Source of the DNA: an uncultured Clostridia bacterium
GTDB taxonomy: Bacteria; Bacillota; Clostridia; Oscillospirales; Acutalibacteraceae
Reading direction: 5' to 3'
Length of the DNA stretch: 64,000 nt
NCBI GenBank assembly: GCA_947166625.1
Contig: CAMVEX010000014.1
Span: forward strand, 1 to 64,000
In this document: piece by piece, positions 17,954-26,845 of the stretch
Layout: the number at the start of each line of letters is the position of its first letter
Numbering within the stretch: the first letter of the stretch is position 1
Program-made: the position numbers and the translations under genes
The notes under the pieces: model-generated
The model's database searches: none
What the model was told of the DNA's origin: nothing
What the model saw: only the letters and a program-made list of their open reading frames with translations

Positions 17954-18700
17954 TCATTTACCTCCGGATACCATTTTATTGTAAGTGTCGCAGATTTCAT
18001 TTGCTTCTCCGGAAGCGATAATCTGCCCCTTGTCGAGAATTATTGCTTTATTGCAGATTTTTAAAACCTGATCTACGGAGTGAGAAACAAAAAGTACCGT
18101 AACTCCCTTGTCAAACATCGAGAGGATTTTGCCCTCGCTCTTTTTTCTGAATTTTGCGTCGCCTACGGAGAGGACCTCGTCGAGGATCAGTATATCGGGC
18201 TCTACCGCCGAAGCGATGGCAAAGCCGAGCCTCGCCCTCATTCCCGATGAATAATTCTTCACGGGCACGTCCATAAATTTCTGAAGCTCCGAAAAAGCGA
18301 CTATTTCATCGTATTTGCGTTCGATGAATTTCCTTGAATACCCCATTGTGGCGCCGTAGAGGTATATATTCTCTTTGCCGGAGTAGTTTGAGTCAAATCC
18401 GGCTCCGAGTTCAAGCATCGGAGCTATCACTCCGTTTACCTTTACGCTGCCCTGAGTGGGTTTCAAAACTCCGGCTATCACCTTGAGCAGGGTGGATTTG
18501 CCCGCTCCGTTAAAGCCGAGAATACCTACTCTGTCGCCCTTTTCGACCGTCAGGTTAATATCCTTGAGCGCCCAGAATTCGGTGAAATGAAGCTGACGCT
18601 TCAGAAGCTTTATGAAGTATTCCTTGAGATTGTCAACCTTTTCGCTGTTAAGGTTAAACATCATGCTCATATTTTTTACTTCAATTGCAGGTTTACTCAT
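17954..18700 (-). CDS. tagH: Teichoic-acid/polysaccharide ABC exporter, ATPase
   Basis: This 248-residue ATPase powers export of the lipid-linked wall polymer. Walker A is GFNGAGKST, the signature is NYSSGMRARLGFA (the YSSGM form typical of TagH/Wzt/RfbE polysaccharide exporters), Walker B is ILILDEVLSVGD, and the switch His lies in VSHS. The C-terminal carbohydrate-binding domain of Wzt proteins is absent, so it is the short TagH/KpsT-like form. The permease gene is 15 bases upstream and tarI follows one base downstream. Confidence 0.93.
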   Translation of the reverse strand: MSKPAIEVKNMSMMFNLNSEKVDNLKEYFIKLLKRQLHFTEFWALKDINLTVEKGDRVGILGFNGAGKSTLLKVIAGVLKPTQGSVKVNGVIAPMLELGAGFDSNYSGKENIYLYGATMGYSRKFIERKYDEIVAFSELQKFMDVPVKNYSSGMRARLGFAIASAVEPDILILDEVLSVGDAKFRKKSEGKILSMFDKGVTVLFVSHSVDQVLKICNKAIILDKGQIIASGEANEICDTYNKMVSGGK

Positions 18701-18715
18701 AGAATTACCTTTCGA

Positions 18716-19525
18716 TCAAATGTGGAGGATAAATTTATCCTGCTTCCTGTAAAATACGATAAGCCCTATGATGAGCGAAACAAGCGCGAATCCGAGAGAA
18801 TAGAGCAGGTGATGTATATTGAACATCTTCCCGTAAAGCACGCAGCAGCGAAACATTTCCGTTATCGAATACATCGGATTTGCCATAAGCACATAGCTGA
18901 AAAGTTTGTTGCTTATTTTGAGCGCATCTATCTTATAAACTATCGGGGTCATATAAAAGAGCAGCAGGCAGAATACTTCATAGAGATAGTCAATATCCTT
19001 AAAAAACACATCGAGCGTGCAGAGGATAAGCCCCACTCCCGTCGCCAATATGAGCAGAATGAGTATCGGTATCGGCGAAAGGAAAATATACCCCGTGATG
19101 TGCGGCGGATTGTTGCCCGTCACGCAAAAGAATACTATGAAGCATACAAGCACTATCAGCGAAATAAAGAAGGTGATGAAGTTTGAAAAAACATTTGAAA
19201 TAGGGTAAATGTATTTCGGCACATACACCTTTTTTATGACCGAGGCGCTGTTTCTTATCGAGCGCATGGCCCTCTTTGTGGATTGAGAATAAAATTCATA
19301 AAGCAGACGCCCGCAGAGCAGATAGATAGGGTAGTTGACCACTCCCGAGCTCGATTTTCCGAAGACGTTGCCGAATATGAATACAAGGACTATTGTCGTC
19401 AGAAGTGGCTGCAAAAAGGTCCAAAACATTCCGAGTATTGAATCCCTGTATTGTAGCTTGATATTTTTGCGGACTATTTCATACATGAGCCCGCGGTATT
19501 TGTAAAAGTTTTTAAGATATTTCAT
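18716..19525 (-). CDS. tagG: Teichoic-acid/polysaccharide ABC exporter, permease
   Basis: This 269-residue ABC-2 type permease pairs with the downstream ATPase. The N-terminal amphipathic interface helix (residues 1-30, with the family sequence YRDSILGMFW) is followed by six predicted membrane segments, and MANPMY near the C terminus is typical of TagG/Wzm. It probably moves undecaprenyl-linked ribitol- or glycerol-phosphate polymer across the membrane. It sits between two glycosyltransferase genes and tagH in one minus-strand run. Confidence 0.93.
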   Translation of the reverse strand: MKYLKNFYKYRGLMYEIVRKNIKLQYRDSILGMFWTFLQPLLTTIVLVFIFGNVFGKSSSGVVNYPIYLLCGRLLYEFYSQSTKRAMRSIRNSASVIKKVYVPKYIYPISNVFSNFITFFISLIVLVCFIVFFCVTGNNPPHITGYIFLSPIPILILLILATGVGLILCTLDVFFKDIDYLYEVFCLLLFYMTPIVYKIDALKISNKLFSYVLMANPMYSITEMFRCCVLYGKMFNIHHLLYSLGFALVSLIIGLIVFYRKQDKFILHI

Positions 19526-19541
19526 CAGAGCCTCCGCGGTG

Positions 19542-20297
19542 TCAGATACCCCATTTTGAATAGTATTTCAGCATGGAGCCTATCTGAATTATCTTCAGCC
19601 TCATATCTTTTTTGGATTCTCTGCCCCATTCGTGATAAACCGTCGCGTAGGGGAAGTAATAAACCTTGCTGATTTTGTTGACCTCTCTTGTCAGATCGCA
19701 GTCTTCAAAATACATAAAATATCGCGGATCGAATCCGCCGAGGCGCCTGAAAAGCTCGGTCCTTATCACCATAAAGCAGCCGGTGGCGTTCTCTATCTGC
19801 CTGGGTACCGACATATCCTCGTTGAGCATGGCGTAATCCGAGAGGATCTTGCCGGGCGCTTTGCCTCTGAGACGGCTCGCAACGAGATAATAGGGCTTCG
19901 GGATCCTCTTGCCGAGGATCTGCGGCCTGCCGTCGGGGAATTCGATTTTGGGCGAGAGCATACCGACATCTTCGCGTTCCTCAAGATAATCGGTCATTTT
20001 GGCGATCACATCGTCTCTTAAAATTATATCGGGGTTGATTATCGCGTGATAATCCGAATCAAGCATCTGTATGATGCTGTTGTGACCCGCCCCGAAGCCG
20101 ATATTGCTTGATGAAATGATGAGCTTCACCTGGGGGAAATTGTCTCTCACAAACTCGACCGTTCCGTCTGTCGAGCCGTTATCGACGATATAAAGGGTGA
20201 AGTCACAGGCTGTATTTTTGAGCAGAGTGCTGACAGCGGCACCTATCGTGCCGATATTGTTGTAAGTAACTATACAGCCGGTTACTTTTTTATTCAT
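19542..20297 (-). CDS. Family 2 glycosyltransferase, WbbL/rhamnosyltransferase-like
   Basis: This 251-residue GT2 enzyme has the short, single-domain form. CIVTYNN, VDNGSTDGT, NIGFGAGHN and INPDI form the donor site, and FDPRYFMYFEDCDLTRE is the signature of WbbL-like rhamnosyl or related transferases. A charged C terminus (YHEWGRESKKD) follows. It lies between another GT2 gene and tagG. A role in the linkage unit or in decoration of the exported polymer is inferred. Confidence 0.87.
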   Translation of the reverse strand: MNKKVTGCIVTYNNIGTIGAAVSTLLKNTACDFTLYIVDNGSTDGTVEFVRDNFPQVKLIISSSNIGFGAGHNSIIQMLDSDYHAIINPDIILRDDVIAKMTDYLEEREDVGMLSPKIEFPDGRPQILGKRIPKPYYLVASRLRGKAPGKILSDYAMLNEDMSVPRQIENATGCFMVIRTELFRRLGGFDPRYFMYFEDCDLTREVNKISKVYYFPYATVYHEWGRESKKDMRLKIIQIGSMLKYYSKWGI

Positions 20298-20318
20298 TGC
20301 ATGATCCTTTCCGTGGCA

Positions 20319-21002
20319 CTATGGAAAAAGATAGCCAATCATTCTGATTCTGAATCTGATTTTTTGCCCGAGCGAGGTCGCCCGTCCGGTGACATTGTCT
20401 GCGTGTCGCCTCCATTTGATGAGCGGCTCGTCGATCAAAGCGATCTTATATCCCTTTTTGATCGAAATGAGCCCGATATACCAATCATGCATGGGGAGAC
20501 GGTCCGGGAAGGGGAGAATATCATCCAGAATTTCTCTTCTGAATGCCATACAGCATCCTACGAATGAATTCCTTATCAGATTCCTGATTAAACCGGTATT
20601 TGTATTGTAAAGCTCAAAGCAGGTCCTGCCTGTCGGATTGAGCGAGGCGTCGGTGATTTCGGCGTTGTGAAGCACGAGAAAAGCGCCATTTTCAAATTCC
20701 GCCCGGGTTTTTTTGACCTTGCCCGGCATCCACACATCATCCTGATCGCAGAGATATATGTATTCGCCGCGGCAGCTGCGCAGGGCGTTTTCAAAATTTG
20801 AGACCACACCTTTGCCTTTTCCTTCGATGTAACGCACACGGCTGTCGCCTATATCTGCAAGAGCCGCGCGTGTGTCGCCCGAAGGGTTATCATCCGATAT
20901 GACGATCTCGTCATCATCGCCGAGCAGGCAAAGTATCGAATCCACCTGCTCGCGTATGTACCTGCCGCCGTTATATGCGGCGAGGGCTACGGAGATACTC
21001 AT
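20319..21002 (-). CDS. Family 2 glycosyltransferase
   Basis: This 227-residue GT2 enzyme has the start VALAAYNGGRYIREQVDSIL, then ISDDNPSGD, LCDQDDVWMPGK and MHDWYIGLI, typical of rhamnan/O-antigen-type glycosyltransferases. The start at 21002 is set one base after the lysS stop; a longer in-frame start at 21041 lies inside lysS. There is no strong ribosome site, so translation probably depends on ribosomes finishing lysS. Confidence 0.87.
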   Translation of the reverse strand: MSISVALAAYNGGRYIREQVDSILCLLGDDDEIVISDDNPSGDTRAALADIGDSRVRYIEGKGKGVVSNFENALRSCRGEYIYLCDQDDVWMPGKVKKTRAEFENGAFLVLHNAEITDASLNPTGRTCFELYNTNTGLIRNLIRNSFVGCCMAFRREILDDILPFPDRLPMHDWYIGLISIKKGYKIALIDEPLIKWRRHADNVTGRATSLGQKIRFRIRMIGYLFP

Positions 21003-21003
21003 A

Positions 21004-22914
21004 TCAATAAAGCTTTGCGCCTGCGGGTATGTGATTGTCAACCATCAGAAGATGGAGCTTTTCTTCGCCTTCTTCTTCGTGAACGGCGCTCAGAAGCATT
21101 CCGCAGGAATCTATGCCCATCATGTTGCGCGGGGGAAGGTTGACTATCGCTATGCAGGTTTTGCCTATAAGCTCCTCGGGCTCATAGAATGCGTGAATTC
21201 CGCTGAGGATGGTCCTGTCGGTGCCGGTGCCGTCGTCAAGAGTAAACTGAAGCAGCTTCTTGCTCTTGTTGACAGCGACGCAGTCTTTGACCTTGACCGC
21301 GCGGAAATCCGATTTGCTGAAAGTTTCAAAATCCACCGCGTCCTCAAAGAGAGGCTCGATCACAACCTTTGAGAAGTCTATGATCTCTTCCTGAGCCTGC
21401 CCGGGAGCGGAGGCTTTCTTTGAGCCGCCGTCGGAATCAAGCGATTTCATCGTCGGGAAGAGAAGCACATCTCTGATAGCCTGTGAATCGGTAAGGAGCA
21501 TTACCATTCTGTCGATACCGTATCCGATACCGCCTGTCGGGGGCATACCGTATTCAAGCGCCATAAGGAAATCCTCGTCCGTAGTCTCGGCCTCATCGTC
21601 GCCTTTGGCGAGAGCGGCCTCCTGAGCCTTGAATCTCTCTCTCTGATCTATGGGATCGTTCAGCTCGGAGTATGCGTTTGCCATTTCCCAGCCGTTCATA
21701 AAGAATTCAAATCTTTCTACATAGTCGGGGTTTCCGGGCTTTTTCTTTGTAAGGGGAGAAATCTCGATGGGGTGATCCATTACGAATGTGGGCTGGATCA
21801 GATGTTCCTCAACGAATTCCTCAAAGAAGAGATTGAGTATTTCGCCTTTGGTGTGGCGCTCCTCGTATTCGACTTTATGCTTGTCGGCAACGCGCCTTGC
21901 GTCCTCAAGAGTGTTTATCTCATTCCAGTCAACGCCCGAATATTTCTTTACGGCGTCAACCATGGTGATGCGCTCAAAGGGCTTTCCGAGATCCATCTCG
22001 ATCCCGTTATAGGAGATCTTTTCGGAGCCTACAACGGTCTTGGCGAGGTGGCGGTAAAGATTTTCCGTCAGATCCATCATACCGTTATAGTCGGTATATG
22101 CCTGATAGAGCTCCATGAGGGTGAATTCGGGGTTGTGCCTTGTGTCAACGCCCTCGTTGCGGAATACTCTGCCGATCTCATACACCTTTTCGAGCCCGCC
22201 GACAATCAGCCTCTTGAGATAGAGCTCAAGAGAAATGCGAAGCTTGACGTCTTCGTTAAGAGCGTTGAAATGTGACAGGAACGGCCTTGCCGCAGCGCCG
22301 CCCGCGTTTGAGACGAGTATGGGAGTTTCGACCTCCATAAATCCCTGAGAATCAAGATATTTTCTTATTTCTCTGATGATCGCGGAGCGCTTGAAAAAGG
22401 TGTCTCTGACCTCAGGATTCATTATCAGGTCGAGATAGCGCCTGCGGTAGCGTGTATCGGTATCGGTCAGGCCGTGGAATTTTTCGGGGAGGGGGAGCAG
22501 CGATTTGGAAAGCAGGCGGACTTCCTTCGTATGAATGGACATTTCGCCCTTTTCGGTCCTGAAAACAAAACCTTTTACTTCAAGAATATCGCCTATATCC
22601 CATTTTTTGAAATCGAAATAGGTCTCTTCGCCCACATCGTCTATTTTGATGTAGCACTGCATTCTGCCGTTTCTGTCCGCGATGTTGAAAAAGCTTGCCT
22701 TGCCCATCTTTCTCTTGAACATCATCCTGCCGCAGATGCAGACATCCTTGCCCTCAAATTCATCAAAACGGCTTCTGATTTCATCGGTGTGGACATTCTG
22801 GGCGGCGGTGGTGATAATAAACGGATCCTTGCCGGCCTGCTGAAGGGCCTCAAGCTTTTCGAGCCTGACCTTGCGGTCGGAAGGAGCGGAGGAATTCAAA
22901 GCGTCGTTTCCCAT
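21004..22914 (-). CDS. lysS: Lysyl-tRNA synthetase (class II) with C-terminal tRNA-binding domain
   Basis: This enzyme charges tRNA-Lys. The protein has 636 residues, about 130 more than E. coli LysS. The first 500 residues hold the OB-fold anticodon-binding domain and the class II core: motif 2 around GRVFRNEGVDTRHNPEFT and motif 3 GIGYGIDRMVMLL. After a Ser/Ala/Gly linker (near residue 505), residues about 515-636 form an EMAP II/Trbp111-like domain (DFRAVKVKDCV, LIGKTCIAIVNLPPR, GMLLSA), as found at the end of many MetRS. The start overlaps the greA stop in TAATG. Wall-polymer genes continue on the same strand one base after its stop. Confidence 0.95.
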   Translation of the reverse strand: MGNDALNSSAPSDRKVRLEKLEALQQAGKDPFIITTAAQNVHTDEIRSRFDEFEGKDVCICGRMMFKRKMGKASFFNIADRNGRMQCYIKIDDVGEETYFDFKKWDIGDILEVKGFVFRTEKGEMSIHTKEVRLLSKSLLPLPEKFHGLTDTDTRYRRRYLDLIMNPEVRDTFFKRSAIIREIRKYLDSQGFMEVETPILVSNAGGAAARPFLSHFNALNEDVKLRISLELYLKRLIVGGLEKVYEIGRVFRNEGVDTRHNPEFTLMELYQAYTDYNGMMDLTENLYRHLAKTVVGSEKISYNGIEMDLGKPFERITMVDAVKKYSGVDWNEINTLEDARRVADKHKVEYEERHTKGEILNLFFEEFVEEHLIQPTFVMDHPIEISPLTKKKPGNPDYVERFEFFMNGWEMANAYSELNDPIDQRERFKAQEAALAKGDDEAETTDEDFLMALEYGMPPTGGIGYGIDRMVMLLTDSQAIRDVLLFPTMKSLDSDGGSKKASAPGQAQEEIIDFSKVVIEPLFEDAVDFETFSKSDFRAVKVKDCVAVNKSKKLLQFTLDDGTGTDRTILSGIHAFYEPEELIGKTCIAIVNLPPRNMMGIDSCGMLLSAVHEEEGEEKLHLLMVDNHIPAGAKLY

Positions 22915-23390
22915 TATTTGCTCTCCTTCTTATATTCGGTCGAGATCACCTTCATTGTGATCACCTTGCCGGACGGAGTGTTGACCTTGATCTTGTCGCC
23001 CTTCTTTTTGCCGAGCAGGGCGCTGCCGACGGGTGAATCGTCGGTTACTGCGATCGCGCCGGGAATATCGGTGGATGAGCCGATGAAGCAGATTACCTCT
23101 TCGCCGTCGTCTTCCACTACGACCGTTGAGCCGACATGCACTATACCTTTTTTGAAAAAGTTGTCTTCAACTATTTCTACGGAGTCAAGTTCTCTTTCTC
23201 TCTGGGCGATATCCTCTTCAAGCTTTGCCTGGTCGTTTCTCGCCTCGTCATATTCCGCGTTTTCGGAAAGGTCGCCGTGAGAGCGCGCTTCCTGAAGCTT
23301 CTGAGCTATTTCCTCTCTGCCCTGATTTTTGAGATAAGCGAGCTCTTTTTCGAGCTTTTCATATTCGCTTCTGGTGATCTGTTTTGCCAT
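22914..23390 (-). CDS. greA: Transcription elongation factor GreA
   Basis: GreA rescues backtracked RNA polymerase by stimulating transcript cleavage. The 158-residue length is normal. The N-terminal coiled coil carries the acidic tip ARSHGDLSENAEYDEA, whose Asp and Glu enter the polymerase secondary channel, and the C-terminal FKBP-like domain has SPVGSALLGKKKGD. It is the first gene of the greA-lysS-wall polymer run, has its own promoter, and ends in a TAATG overlap with lysS. Confidence 0.96.
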   Translation of the reverse strand: MAKQITRSEYEKLEKELAYLKNQGREEIAQKLQEARSHGDLSENAEYDEARNDQAKLEEDIAQRERELDSVEIVEDNFFKKGIVHVGSTVVVEDDGEEVICFIGSSTDIPGAIAVTDDSPVGSALLGKKKGDKIKVNTPSGKVITMKVISTEYKKESK

Positions 23391-23434
23391 AATTTTATCT
23401 CCTTTACTGACGAATCCTTTGTTGACAATTCATT

Positions 23435-23462
23435 ATTATATAATTTTTAATATAAAAGTCAA
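23435..23462 (-). promoter_or_regulatory. Promoter of the greA-lysS-wall polymer run
   Basis: On the minus strand: -35 TTGACT (23457-23462), 16-base spacer, -10 TATAAT (23435-23440), then AAGGAG just before the greA ATG. No other clear promoter was seen between greA and the tagF-like gene, although weak internal ones cannot be excluded. Confidence 0.75.
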
Positions 23463-23499
23463 GATAAATTACACAATTGTAATAACAAAGGCGACGGGG

Positions 23500-24225
23500 T
23501 CAGCCGTCGTCTTCAAACAATAAACCGAGTTCTTCATCTGTCATTTCCCTGCATTCTCCGGGGGCGAGCGCGCCGTCGAGTTTCAGCGAGCCTATCGCGA
23601 TCCTCTCAAGTGCGTCAACGTGGTTGCCCACGGCAAGAAACATCCTTTTTACCTGATGATATTTGCCCTCGCGTATCTTGATCTGCGCTTTGTATGTATA
23701 GTCATCGCTCAGATTTTTTACCTTTGCGGGCAGACATTCCGAGCCGTCCGTGAGCGTCACTCCGGATTCAAGCTGTTTTATGCTCTTTTCGTCAAGAGGC
23801 CTTGTAAGCCGCGCGATATATGTTTTATACACATGATGATTCGGGCTCACTATCCTGTGGCAGAATTCGCCGTCATCCGTGATTATCAGCAGGCCGGTCG
23901 TGTTTCTGTCAAGCCTTCCGCAGGGGAAAAGAGAGCGGCGCGTCAAAGCGCCCGGTATCAGATCCATCACCGTCTGCTTATGCTCATCCTTCGTGGCGGT
24001 GATCACGCCCGCAGGCTTATTCATCATTATGTAAATATGATCTTTTGATATGAAATCGTGACCGTTTATCTCCACTCTGTCGAGCGAGGTATCGATCAGC
24101 TCCTCCGAGCGAAGCACAGTCTTGCCGTTTACTTTTACCTGCCCGCTCTTTACGAGCTCTCTTGCCTCTTTCCTGCTCACATTGCAGTTGAGGGCTATCA
24201 GTTTATCAAGACGGTTTAATGACAT
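23500..24225 (-). CDS. rsuA: 16S rRNA pseudouridine synthase (RsuA/RluB family)
   Basis: This 241-residue enzyme isomerises a uridine of small-subunit rRNA (U516 in E. coli RsuA). An N-terminal S4 RNA-binding domain (RLDKLIALNCNVSRKEARELVKSGQVKVNG) precedes the catalytic domain, where GRLDRNTTGLLIITDDG contains the catalytic Asp. GKYHQVKRM near the C terminus is the usual family motif. The paralogues RluB and RluE share these motifs, so the exact target base is inferred. A short hairpin with CCTTTGTT overlaps the stop codon and may end the transcript. Confidence 0.92.
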   Translation of the reverse strand: MSLNRLDKLIALNCNVSRKEARELVKSGQVKVNGKTVLRSEELIDTSLDRVEINGHDFISKDHIYIMMNKPAGVITATKDEHKQTVMDLIPGALTRRSLFPCGRLDRNTTGLLIITDDGEFCHRIVSPNHHVYKTYIARLTRPLDEKSIKQLESGVTLTDGSECLPAKVKNLSDDYTYKAQIKIREGKYHQVKRMFLAVGNHVDALERIAIGSLKLDGALAPGECREMTDEELGLLFEDDG

Positions 24226-24234
24226 AATAACTCC

Positions 24235-24263
24235 GAAAAAAGAGGCCGGTAAAACCGACCTCC
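24235..24263 (-). terminator. Terminator of gap
   Basis: On the minus strand GAGGTCGGT and ACCGGCCTC pair, with one G-T, around a short loop and are followed by TTTTTTC, 14 bases after the gap stop codon. Confidence 0.9.
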
Positions 24264-24276
24264 TGTTTTGTTTTGA

Positions 24277-25314
24277 TTACGCAAGCTCTGCGAAATACTT
24301 GATCGTGCGGACCATCTGGCTGGTGTAGCTGTTTTCGTTGTCATACCATGCAACGACCTGTACCTGATAGGTGTCATCATCTATCTTTGAAACCATGGTC
24401 TGAGTAGCGTCAAAGAGTGAGCCGAATTTCATGCCGATAACATCGGAAGAAACAACAGGATCCTCGTTGTAGCCGTAGGATTCGGAAGCGGCGGCTTTCA
24501 TAGCGGCGTTGATGCCTTCAACGGTAACGTCTGCGCCTTTGACAACGGCGACAAGGATTGTGGTGGAGCCGGTGGGAACGGGAACTCTCTGAGCGGAGCC
24601 GATGAGTTTGCCGTTGAGCTCGGGGATAACAAGGCCGATAGCCTTCGCAGCGCCTGTTGAGTTGGGAACGATGTTTGCAGCGCCTGCGCGTGCTCTTCTG
24701 AGGTCGCCCTTTCTGTGAGGACCGTCAAGGATCATCTGATCGCCTGTGTAAGCGTGGATGGTGCTCATGATACCGCTCTGGATGGGAGCGTAATCGTTGA
24801 GAGCCTTTGCCATGGGAGCAAGGCAGTTAGTGGTGCAGGAAGCTGCGGAAATGATCTGATCGTCAGCGGTAAGGATGTTTTCATTTACCGAGTAAACGAT
24901 GGTCTTGAGATCCTTGCCTGCGGGAGCGGAGATAACGACCTTCTTCGCGCCTGCGTTTATGTGAGCCATGCTCTTCTCTTTGGAGCAGTAGAAACCTGTG
25001 CATTCGAGAACAACGTCAACGCCGAGCTCGCCCCAGGGGCAGTTGTTGGCGTCTGTGATGGCATAGATCTTGAGGGTCTTGCCGTCAACAGTGATTGTGC
25101 CTGCTTCGTCGTCTGCGCATACTGTGTGAAGATTTTCGCCGATTTTTCCGCAGTATCCGCCCTGAGCGGTATCATACTTGAGAAGGTTAGCGAGCATTGA
25201 GGGCTTGGTAAGATCGTTGATGGCAACAACTTCATAACCCTCTGCGCCGAACATCTGACGGAAAGCGAGACGGCCGATGCGGCCGAAACCGTTAATTGCT
25301 ACTTTTACTGACAT
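24277..25314 (-). CDS. gap: Glyceraldehyde-3-phosphate dehydrogenase
   Basis: This glycolytic enzyme turns glyceraldehyde 3-phosphate and NAD into 1,3-bisphosphoglycerate. It has 345 residues. The Rossmann motif GFGRIGR is at the N terminus, the catalytic Cys lies in [12 protein letters not shown], and [13 protein letters not shown] closes the protein as usual. Many of its codons end in T or C from the preferred set, as in highly expressed genes. It has its own promoter (25356-25383) with a GGAGGA site and its own terminator, so it is monocistronic. Confidence 0.97.
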   Translation of the reverse strand: MSVKVAINGFGRIGRLAFRQMFGAEGYEVVAINDLTKPSMLANLLKYDTAQGGYCGKIGENLHTVCADDEAGTITVDGKTLKIYAITDANNCPWGELGVDVVLECTGFYCSKEKSMAHINAGAKKVVISAPAGKDLKTIVYSVNENILTADDQIISAASCTTNCLAPMAKALNDYAPIQSGIMSTIHAYTGDQMILDGPHRKGDLRRARAGAANIVPNSTGAAKAIGLVIPELNGKLIGSAQRVPVPTGSTTILVAVVKGADVTVEGINAAMKAAASESYGYNEDPVVSSDVIGMKFGSLFDATQTMVSKIDDDTYQVQVVAWYDNENSYTSQMVRTIKYFAELA

Positions 25315-25355
25315 AGTGATTCCTCCATATGTGAATTCTTATTTTTGCCAAAACA

Positions 25356-25383
25356 ATTTTATCATTTATCACCAAATTTGCAA
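25356..25383 (-). promoter_or_regulatory. gap promoter
   Basis: On the minus strand: -35 TTGCAA (25378-25383), 16-base spacer, -10 TAAAAT (25356-25361). The surrounding DNA is AT-rich with A and T tracts upstream, which may act as an UP element. Confidence 0.72.
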
Positions 25384-25477
25384 CTGTTTTTTTGTTCATT
25401 ATTGAAACTTTGTTAACTTTTACAAAAATGTGCGTTTTAATCGTTAAAAGGGTGTAAATGTGCCGAAACCGAAGCCG

Positions 25478-25960
25478 CTATTTGTGATATTTTCCCCCGG
25501 ATGAAATCATAAACGCCCTGTAGATCTGTTCAAGCAGCATCACCCGCGCGAGCTGATGAGGAAATGTCATCCTGCTCATCGAGAGCTTGATCCGCGCGCG
25601 GCTTTTGACCTCGGGCGAGAGACCGAATGAGCCGCCGATTATGAATGTGATCCTGCCCGTTTCTTTGTCGGATATGTCTGAAACTGCCGCGGAGAGTTCT
25701 TCGCTTGAAAGCTGCCTGCCCTCGATACACATCGCTATTACCGCATCCGTGTTTTTGATAAGAGCGAGTATCCTTTTGCCCTCCTCCTCAAGCGCCGCTC
25801 CTATTTGTGCGGGGGAGGGGTTTTCCGGCAGCCTGCAGGGCGTCAGCTCGGTGATATTCAATTTGCAAAAAGCCCCGAGCCTTTTTGAATACTCGGAGCA
25901 GGCGTCTCTCAGATAAGCTTCTTTGAGTTTGCCGATGCAGATAATGTTGATATTTATCAT
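25478..25960 (-). CDS. rlmH: 23S rRNA (pseudouridine1915-N3)-methyltransferase
   Basis: This 160-residue SPOUT-family enzyme methylates pseudouridine 1915 in helix 69 of 23S rRNA. The start INIICIGKLKEAYL, the SAM-binding knot loop FIIGGSFGLS and the C-terminal MTFPHQLARVMLLEQIYRAFMI ending with GGKYHK are diagnostic. It follows the walJ-like gene by 9 bases on the same strand, a pairing common in Firmicutes. Confidence 0.96.
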   Translation of the reverse strand: MININIICIGKLKEAYLRDACSEYSKRLGAFCKLNITELTPCRLPENPSPAQIGAALEEEGKRILALIKNTDAVIAMCIEGRQLSSEELSAAVSDISDKETGRITFIIGGSFGLSPEVKSRARIKLSMSRMTFPHQLARVMLLEQIYRAFMISSGGKYHK

Positions 25961-25969
25961 AACAGATCC

Positions 25970-26755
25970 TCAGAATTTGATAGGCTCGTTAAGATCTCCG
26001 GCTACGGTCAGCAGATAATCCCTGTTAAGCTCGCATCCGGCCTCGCCGAGCGCGTATCTCGTGGTTTCAAAAGCGAGGGAGGGAATATTGTTTTCTTTGC
26101 TCAGATGCCCGAGCACCAGCCTCGAGGTCCCGCCGCTCACAAGCTCGCGCGAAAATTCGGCGCAGGAATCGTTTGAGAGATGGCCCCGGTCGGAGAGTAT
26201 CCTCTCTTTGAGCATATAGGGATAAGGCCCCATTTTCAGCATATTGAGATCGTGATTGGATTCGAGCAGCACAAGGTCACAGCCGCTCAGCGCCTCTCTT
26301 GTTTCGTCCGTCACCGTGCCGGTATCCGTCGCCACGGCGATCCGTTTGCCGTCCTCGGTCACCACCGTATATCCCGTGGGCTCGTTTGCGTCGTGTGAAA
26401 TTCTGAAGGGTCTCACAAACATCCCGCCGCATTCCATTCCCGAGCCGGGCACAATATAAGCGTCAACGGGCGAGGCGAATACTCCGCACCGGTCCATGCC
26501 GATGAGCGTGCCTTCCGAAGCATATACGCCTATATGGTTCCTCGAGGCGAAAACGCGTATCCCGTTGATGTGATCCGAATGCTCGTGAGTTACAAAAATC
26601 GCGCGGATCCCCGATGGCTCAACGCCTATATCCGCAAGCGCCTGTGTTATCCTTTTGGCGCTTACGCCCGCGTCGATCAGAATTCCTCCCGATGAGGTCC
26701 CTATATATGTGCAGTTTCCGCTGCTTGATGAATAAAGTGAACAAAATACCGCCAT
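25970..26755 (-). CDS. WalJ/YycJ-type metallo-beta-lactamase fold hydrolase
   Basis: This 261-residue metallohydrolase starts SLYSSSSGNCTYI and carries THEHSDHINGI (HxHxDH), an AVATDTGTVT metal ligand and LVLGHLSKENN, as in YycJ/WalJ. Family members are 5'-3' exonuclease-like proteins linked to mismatch repair and cell-wall regulation in Firmicutes. Here the walRK genes are absent and the gene pairs with rlmH instead. Confidence 0.9.
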   Translation of the reverse strand: MAVFCSLYSSSSGNCTYIGTSSGGILIDAGVSAKRITQALADIGVEPSGIRAIFVTHEHSDHINGIRVFASRNHIGVYASEGTLIGMDRCGVFASPVDAYIVPGSGMECGGMFVRPFRISHDANEPTGYTVVTEDGKRIAVATDTGTVTDETREALSGCDLVLLESNHDLNMLKMGPYPYMLKERILSDRGHLSNDSCAEFSRELVSGGTSRLVLGHLSKENNIPSLAFETTRYALGEAGCELNRDYLLTVAGDLNEPIKF

Positions 26756-26807
26756 ATTTCACGCTCTGTTTCACATAATCTTCCGCTTGAACGCGGATTC
26801 CCGTTTA

Positions 26808-26845
26808 CATAGAAAAACTGCTCATTTTTGAGCAGTTTCATATCT
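26808..26845 (-). terminator. Terminator of murA
   Basis: On the minus strand AACTGCTC and GAGCAGTT pair around an AAAAAT loop and are followed by TTTTCTATG. It lies directly after the murA stop codon and before walJ. Confidence 0.85.

Noticed and set aside
17953-18000. Longer TarI starting at 18000
   Set aside because: It runs backwards into the ABC ATPase frame; GGAGG fits the ATG at 17952 and the family N terminus begins there.
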